A stretch of 10,108 nucleotides of DNA from JBFHER01 sp041584055 (lineage in GTDB: Bacteria > Bacteroidota > Bacteroidia > Bacteroidales > UBA5342), in assembly GCA_041584055.1 (NCBI GenBank), contig JBFHER010000134.1:1-10108 (forward strand), written 5' to 3'. The first letter of the stretch is position 1. Each line of letters starts with the position of its first letter. Shown in pieces: positions 7,264-10,108 of this stretch. The notes beneath the pieces were generated by a model, which searched no databases, was not told the DNA's origin, and saw only the letters and a list, made by a program, of their open reading frames with translations. The position numbers and the translations under genes are program-made.

Positions 7264-7434
7264 AGCCGCATCGAATTAGATTGGTAAACTCAACACTACA
7301 AGTTATACCGAGTAAGCTTTGAAGCAGTAAAGCGGGCCACAACCTTCGGGTTCCTAACGGACAGTGGATACTTGATCGCCTCTGCACTCAAATCCTGTTA
7401 ACAGGAGTTTATTCATATCAGGTGCGGCTTTTTT
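7264..7434 (+). ncRNA. ssrS: Probable 6S RNA
   Basis: 6S RNA mimics an open promoter and binds the housekeeping RNA polymerase holoenzyme. The evidence is structural. Closing helix: 7264-7272 pairs with 7421-7429 (9 bp, CCGC/GCGG core) and runs into Ts 7429-7434, so it doubles as the terminator. Second helix: 7283-7291 pairs with 7405-7413. A small hairpin (7393-7397 with 7402-7406, loop UUAA) lies on the 3' side of the central bulge, where E. coli 6S also has one; it competes with the second helix for two bases. The apical arm pairs 7310-7313/7386-7389, 7324-7327/7382-7385, 7332-7334/7377-7379 and 7337-7340/7364-7367. It ends in 7341-7344/7349-7352 closed by a cUUCGg tetraloop. The 5' arm contains GCGGGCC, also present in E. 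coli 6S. The length of about 171 nt fits. No coding frame, tRNA, tmRNA, SRP or RNase P core is seen. The family assignment is inference. Confidence 0.62.
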
Positions 7435-7485
7435 ATGCCCTCTTTTCTTTAAAAAAAACAAATACACGTGTACTGATTCATTTGA

Positions 7486-7499
7486 TTCAACTATTTTTG
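7486..7499 (+). promoter_or_regulatory. Promoter for mnmA (TATTTTTG -7 element)
   Basis: TTCAACTATTTTTG contains an exact TAnnTTTG at 7492-7499 and is identical over 14 bases to the glyS promoter on the other strand. The leader to the ATG at 7537 would be about 30-34 bases. The only TTTG nearby (7481-7484) is too close to act as a -33 box. The upstream TTG at 7504 is too close to this element to be a real start. Confidence 0.68.
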
Positions 7500-7536
7500 C
7501 AGCTTGAATAGCTATTTTTTAAGCGAGGTCCAAAGA

Positions 7537-8715
7537 ATGAAAAAAGTGATTGTTGGTTTATCCGGTGGTGTTGATTCCAGCGTAGCAGCACTGCTGCTAA
7601 AGGAGCAGGGCTATGATGTGGAAGGACTTTTCATGGTCAATTGGCATGATCGTACTGGTACATTGACCAGCAACTGTACATGGGAAGATGATTGGCTGCT
7701 GGCCCAGATGGTTGCCAAAAGCATTGACATTCCAATCAGCAAGGTGGATTTATCTGAAGATTACAGAACCCGGGTTGTGGATTATATGTTTTCGGAGTAT
7801 GAAAAAGGCAGAACTCCAAATCCGGATGTGCTTTGTAACAGGGAAATAAAGTTTGATGTTTTTCTAGAAGAAGCATTGAAGCTGGGCGCGGATTATGTTG
7901 CAACAGGCCATTATTGTAGAAAAGGTGAAAAGGATGAAGAATATCAGTTGCTTGCCGGCCTGGATGGAAATAAAGATCAAAGTTATTTTTTATGTCAGTT
8001 GACGCAACAGCAGTTGGCTCCTGCACTGTTTCCCATTGGGCATCTTGAAAAACGTGAAGTGAGGGAAATTGCTGAAAAGGCTGCATTGCCAACAGCAAGT
8101 CGAAAGGATAGTCAGGGTATTTGTTTTGTTGGAAAAGTAGATCTGCCGACTTTTTTACAACAAAAGCTTCAGCCACGAAAAGGAAATGTGATTGAAATAT
8201 TTCCAACTCAGCATTTATTTAATGAAATTGACAGAAGTAAATTTTCAAAGGATGAATTGTTAAAACTGGATTGTGCTCCCTATGATTATAGCAAAGTGTT
8301 TGGAAAAAAAGTGGGAGAGCACAATGGGGCGCACTATTATACAGTAGGACAGCGCAAAGGGCTTAACATTGGCGGCTATAAGGAGCCCCTTTTTGTTATT
8401 GGTACAAATGTTGACAGAAATAGTGTATTTGTTGGAGAAGGGCATGAGCATCCTGGACTAAATAGAAAAGGATTGTTCGTTAAGCAGGAAGAGATACACT
8501 GGGTGCGTCCATCACAGAAAATGGAGATCGGGCAGGAACGGTCGTTCGATGTTCGTATACGTTATCGTCAACCCTTGCAAAAAGCTACTTTATTTCAAAG
8601 GGAGGAAGGACTCTATATTTTATTTGCTGAAAAACAACGTGCAATCACAGCAGGGCAGTTTGTTGCATGGTACAATGGTGATGATCTGATCGGATCTGGT
8701 GTCATTGATGCATAA
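7537..8715 (+). CDS. mnmA: tRNA-specific 2-thiouridylase MnmA
   Basis: Adenylates and then thiolates U34 of tRNAs for Lys, Glu and Gln, giving the s2U part of the mnm5s2U wobble base; sulfur arrives from a relay protein as a persulfide. From the ATG at 7537 it has 392 residues. The N-terminal PP-loop ATPase domain (about 1-200) opens with GLSGGVDSS at 7-15. The catalytic pair is C100 in NPDVLCNREIKF and C196 in GICFVGK, matching E. coli C102 and C199. HYYTVGQRKGL marks the central domain, and a C-terminal beta-barrel follows from about 310. It is longer than the E. coli protein (368) mainly through some 30 extra residues at about 222-255. The ATG is preferred over the in-frame TTG at 7504 because MKKVIVGLSGG is the family N-terminus and an AGG lies at Shine-Dalgarno distance. 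It has its own promoter and lies downstream of the 6S-like RNA. Confidence 0.97.
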   Translation: MKKVIVGLSGGVDSSVAALLLKEQGYDVEGLFMVNWHDRTGTLTSNCTWEDDWLLAQMVAKSIDIPISKVDLSEDYRTRVVDYMFSEYEKGRTPNPDVLCNREIKFDVFLEEALKLGADYVATGHYCRKGEKDEEYQLLAGLDGNKDQSYFLCQLTQQQLAPALFPIGHLEKREVREIAEKAALPTASRKDSQGICFVGKVDLPTFLQQKLQPRKGNVIEIFPTQHLFNEIDRSKFSKDELLKLDCAPYDYSKVFGKKVGEHNGAHYYTVGQRKGLNIGGYKEPLFVIGTNVDRNSVFVGEGHEHPGLNRKGLFVKQEEIHWVRPSQKMEIGQERSFDVRIRYRQPLQKATLFQREEGLYILFAEKQRAITAGQFVAWYNGDDLIGSGVIDA

Positions 8716-8803
8716 TCTCAGTCATCGAATAATTCATGTGTCAGGATTGATTAAAATAAAGGAAAGTATTCTTGTAAAAGCTCTGTATCGCTTTGTAGAC
8801 GCT

Positions 8804-8831
8804 ATATTATGTTCTAAAACATAATATTTTT
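8804..8831 (+). terminator. AT-rich hairpin terminator after mnmA
   Basis: Bases 8804-8813 pair perfectly with 8818-8827 (ATATTATGTT / AACATAATAT) around the loop CTAA, followed by Ts to 8831. Only one G-C pair is present, so the stem is weak, but position (about 90 bases after mnmA) and T-run fit a terminator. There is no A-run on the other side, so it works in the plus direction only. Confidence 0.6.
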
Positions 8832-8891
8832 ACTTCTGGCAACATTTTTTAACTAATTAGGGCTGAAAGGCCGCATTTTTAGCCGAAAACA

Positions 8892-8922
8892 TTTGGTTTA
8901 TTCCCATTTTCATCTAATTTTG
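8892..8922 (+). promoter_or_regulatory. Promoter for the HU gene (TTTG, 19 bp, TAATTTTG)
   Basis: TTTG at 8892-8895 and TAATTTTG at 8915-8922 are exact matches to both Bacteroidota promoter boxes at exactly 19 bp, the best promoter in the window. Transcription would start near 8926-8930, giving an A-rich leader of about 45 bases before the HU ATG, with no Shine-Dalgarno. A small GGCT...AGCC hairpin (8861-8884) lies just upstream and is not interpreted. Confidence 0.85.
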
Positions 8923-8973
8923 TGAGTGTTCAAAAAAAAATACTTATTTGTTAACTCTAAAAAATTATCCATT

Positions 8974-9246
8974 ATGAACAAAGCTCAATTGATTGACGCA
9001 ATCGCTGATAAAGCAGGTTTAAGCAAAGCTGATGCAAAAAAAGCATTAGATGCTGTAGTAGATTCTGTAACTGGTGCTCTTAAAGGTGGTGATCGCGTTG
9101 GGCTGGTTGGATTCGGTTCTTTCTCAGTTTCTGAAAGAAGTGCAAGAACAGGGATCAACCCACAAACTAAGCAAACTATTCAAATTGCTGCTAAAAAAGT
9201 AGTTAAGTTTAAAGCTGGTGCTGAATTGGCAGACGCTGTAAACTAG
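8974..9246 (+). CDS. hup: HU family nucleoid DNA-binding protein
   Basis: Small basic histone-like protein that bends and packs DNA as a dimer. The ATG at 8974 gives exactly 90 residues, the canonical HU length, beginning MNKAQLIDAIADKAGLSKAD. The N-terminal helix-turn-helix dimer core covers about 1-45. The HU signature runs from GFGSF (46-50) through SERSARTGINPQT, with the intercalating proline at P63 as in classic HU proteins, and the last helix is AGAELADAVN. A longer frame from a GTG at 8926 would add 16 residues, but that GTG falls at the predicted transcription start and the extension is not family-like. Codons are clean and A-rich, as in a highly expressed gene. It has a consensus promoter and strong terminator of its own, so it is probably monocistronic and abundantly transcribed. 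Which HU paralogue this is cannot be told from here. Confidence 0.97.
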   Translation: MNKAQLIDAIADKAGLSKADAKKALDAVVDSVTGALKGGDRVGLVGFGSFSVSERSARTGINPQTKQTIQIAAKKVVKFKAGAELADAVN

Positions 9247-9268
9247 TAATATTTGCTTTGGAAGATAT

Positions 9269-9298
9269 TGGGGGTACTTTGTACTCCCATTTTTTTTT
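9269..9298 (+). terminator. Strong terminator after the HU gene
   Basis: Bases 9269-9277 (TGGGGGTAC) pair with 9281-9289 (GTACTCCCA) with one G-T wobble and a three-base loop, followed by nine Ts (9290-9298). It lies 22 bases after the HU stop and ends only six bases before the next ATG. Confidence 0.92.
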
Positions 9299-9304
9299 GT
9301 TCGC

Positions 9305-9982
9305 ATGACTGACCTGAAGTTTCTCGAATACATAGAAAATTTTGTAAGTCCCAATCGATTAGAGCTTTATCACAAAGTTCTTTCCCGAAGAACAAATTAT
9401 ATGACCCTTGTTCTGGAGGATATTTATCAATCTCAAAATGCAAGTGCTGTTTTGCGTTCGTGTGATTGCTTTGGTGTTCAAACTGTGAATATCATTGAAA
9501 ATCAAAATGAATATGATGTGAATCCTGATGTTGCTTTAGGGTCATCAAAATGGTTGAACCTACGCCGGTTTTCTGACAAAGAAAACAATACCTATGAGGC
9601 GTTACAAACATTGAAGTCAGAAGGCTATCGAATCGTAGCGACTTCACCTCACGAAAACGATGTTTTGCTGGATGAATTTGATGTGAATAAAGGTAAGTTT
9701 GCCCTTGTGTTTGGAACAGAATTGAATGGCGTTTCAGAAATTGTTAAAGGAAATGCAGATGAATTCTTAAAAATCCCCATGTTTGGCTTTACCGAAAGTT
9801 TTAATATTTCAGTTTCTGCTGCGATATGTATGCACCATCTTACCCATAAGTTACATCAGTCTGCAATCGATTGGCATCTAAATCAGGAAGAAATAAATGC
9901 CATAAGACTTGATTGGGCCATGAAGTCAGTAAAATATTCAGAGCTTGTAAAAAAAGAGTATTACAATCGTCAGGAAGCTTAG
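9305..9982 (+). CDS. trmH: SpoU/TrmH family tRNA 2'-O-ribose methyltransferase, TrmH-like
   Basis: Knotted (SPOUT) SAM-dependent methyltransferase, most likely making Gm18 in the tRNA D-loop. At 225 residues it has the three SpoU motifs. Motif 1 is NASAVLRSCDCFGV, with N45 and catalytic-type R51. Motif 2 is LVFGTELNGVSE with E139. Motif 3 is IPMFGFTESFNISVSAA with S165, N167 and S169. The N-terminal RLELYHKVLSRRTNYMTLVLED and the C-terminal LTHKLHQ...DW helices resemble TrmH, not the longer RlmB, which has an extra N-terminal RNA-binding domain. The exact substrate remains inference. The ATG at 9305 keeps the conserved N-terminus; the next ATG (9401) would cut it away. It begins six bases after the HU terminator, with no exact TAnnTTTG in front. 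It may depend on readthrough from the HU gene or use an unrecognised promoter within the terminator. No clear terminator follows, only a T6 run. Confidence 0.88.
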   Translation: MTDLKFLEYIENFVSPNRLELYHKVLSRRTNYMTLVLEDIYQSQNASAVLRSCDCFGVQTVNIIENQNEYDVNPDVALGSSKWLNLRRFSDKENNTYEALQTLKSEGYRIVATSPHENDVLLDEFDVNKGKFALVFGTELNGVSEIVKGNADEFLKIPMFGFTESFNISVSAAICMHHLTHKLHQSAIDWHLNQEEINAIRLDWAMKSVKYSELVKKEYYNRQEA

Positions 9983-10108
9983 TTTTTTACCTTTGATGTG
10001 ATGGATTTCCTTCATCGCTTTTTCAACAAGTGATGATCGTTTAACTAAAGCCTGTAATTGGCACATTTTTCCCCAGCTTTTATTATCTTTGCCATCCGAA
10101 AAATTTAC
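9938..10108 (-). CDS. Possible 3' end of an unrecognised minus-strand gene (runs off the right edge)
   Basis: One minus-strand frame is open from the window edge for 56 codons to a TGA at 9938-9940. It contains DNKSWGKMCQLQALVKRSSL and then a helix-like VEKAMKEIHHIKGKK. The last 14 codons are antisense to the 3' end of trmH. The other two minus frames are stopped early, and the plus strand here has no start with more than about a dozen codons. I do not recognise the product. The open stretch is short and may be chance; a convergent gene overlapping trmH by about 45 bases would be slightly unusual. Confidence 0.3.
   Translation of the reverse strand, partial: VNFSDGKDNKSWGKMCQLQALVKRSSLVEKAMKEIHHIKGKKLSFLTIVILFFYKL

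Noticed and set aside
7310..7390. tRNA-like or tmRNA-like gene because of GGGTTCC near the UUCG hairpin
   Set aside because: No acceptor stem, anticodon arm or CCA end; no tag-peptide frame; the pairing belongs to a single long rod.
7504..7536. Longer mnmA start at a TTG
   Set aside because: It sits about five bases after the -7 element; MKKVIVGLSGG from 7537 is the family N-terminus.
7736..8206. 156-codon minus-strand frame inside mnmA
   Set aside because: It lies wholly antisense to a complete, motif-bearing mnmA; composition is that of a shadow frame and no domain is recognisable.
8926..8973. Longer HU start at a GTG
   Set aside because: The GTG is at the predicted transcription start, and the 16 extra residues are not part of the 90-residue HU family.
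1..10108. Mobile elements, CRISPR arrays or toxin-antitoxin or defence modules
   Set aside because: No transposase, integrase, direct-repeat array, target-site duplication or small paired genes were found; all clear genes are housekeeping.

Overview
The window looks like an ordinary housekeeping stretch of a Bacteroidota chromosome. Four things point that way: AT-rich intergenic DNA with almost no Shine-Dalgarno sites; repeated copies of the Bacteroidota -7 promoter element TAnnTTTG, one with a TTTG -33 box at exactly 19 bp; a dimeric (alpha2) glycyl-tRNA synthetase; and a single-chain cobalamin-dependent MetH. I cannot name a genus. I see no mobile element, CRISPR array, tRNA, rRNA or defence cassette.

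Left part (1-4794), minus strand. The N-terminal part of recJ (cut by the window edge) lies downstream of a full-length metH. They are separated by about 210 bp holding two short reading frames in different frames, the second ending in a TAATG overlap with the recJ start. metH has a promoter almost touching its start codon. The 365-bp divergent region between metH and the next gene holds an unexplained plus-strand hairpin plus T-run, a terminator or small-RNA candidate.

Middle part (4795-7536). A typical 2-Cys peroxiredoxin (plus) and glyS (minus) converge on a shared bidirectional terminator. A roughly 500-bp gap follows glyS. It holds divergent promoters and a well-folded RNA of about 170 nt at 7264-7434. 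The long rod with a central bulge, a 3'-side small hairpin, a cUUCGg tip and a closing helix that doubles as terminator make it a good candidate for 6S RNA.

Right part (7537-10108), plus strand. mnmA (tRNA 2-thiouridylase) ends at an AT-rich hairpin. Next comes a 90-residue HU protein with a textbook Bacteroidota promoter and a strong terminator. A TrmH-like tRNA 2'-O-methyltransferase starts only six bases after that terminator's T-run. The last 126 bases may hold the 3' end of an unrecognised minus-strand gene.

The genes share a broad theme of translation (GlyRS, two tRNA modification enzymes, probable 6S RNA) plus methionine/one-carbon metabolism, DNA repair, nucleoid structure and peroxide defence. 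They look like independent transcription units rather than one system. I did not find a convincing undescribed system. The most useful leads are the 6S candidate, the orphan terminator hairpin, and the broken-looking small reading frames before recJ.
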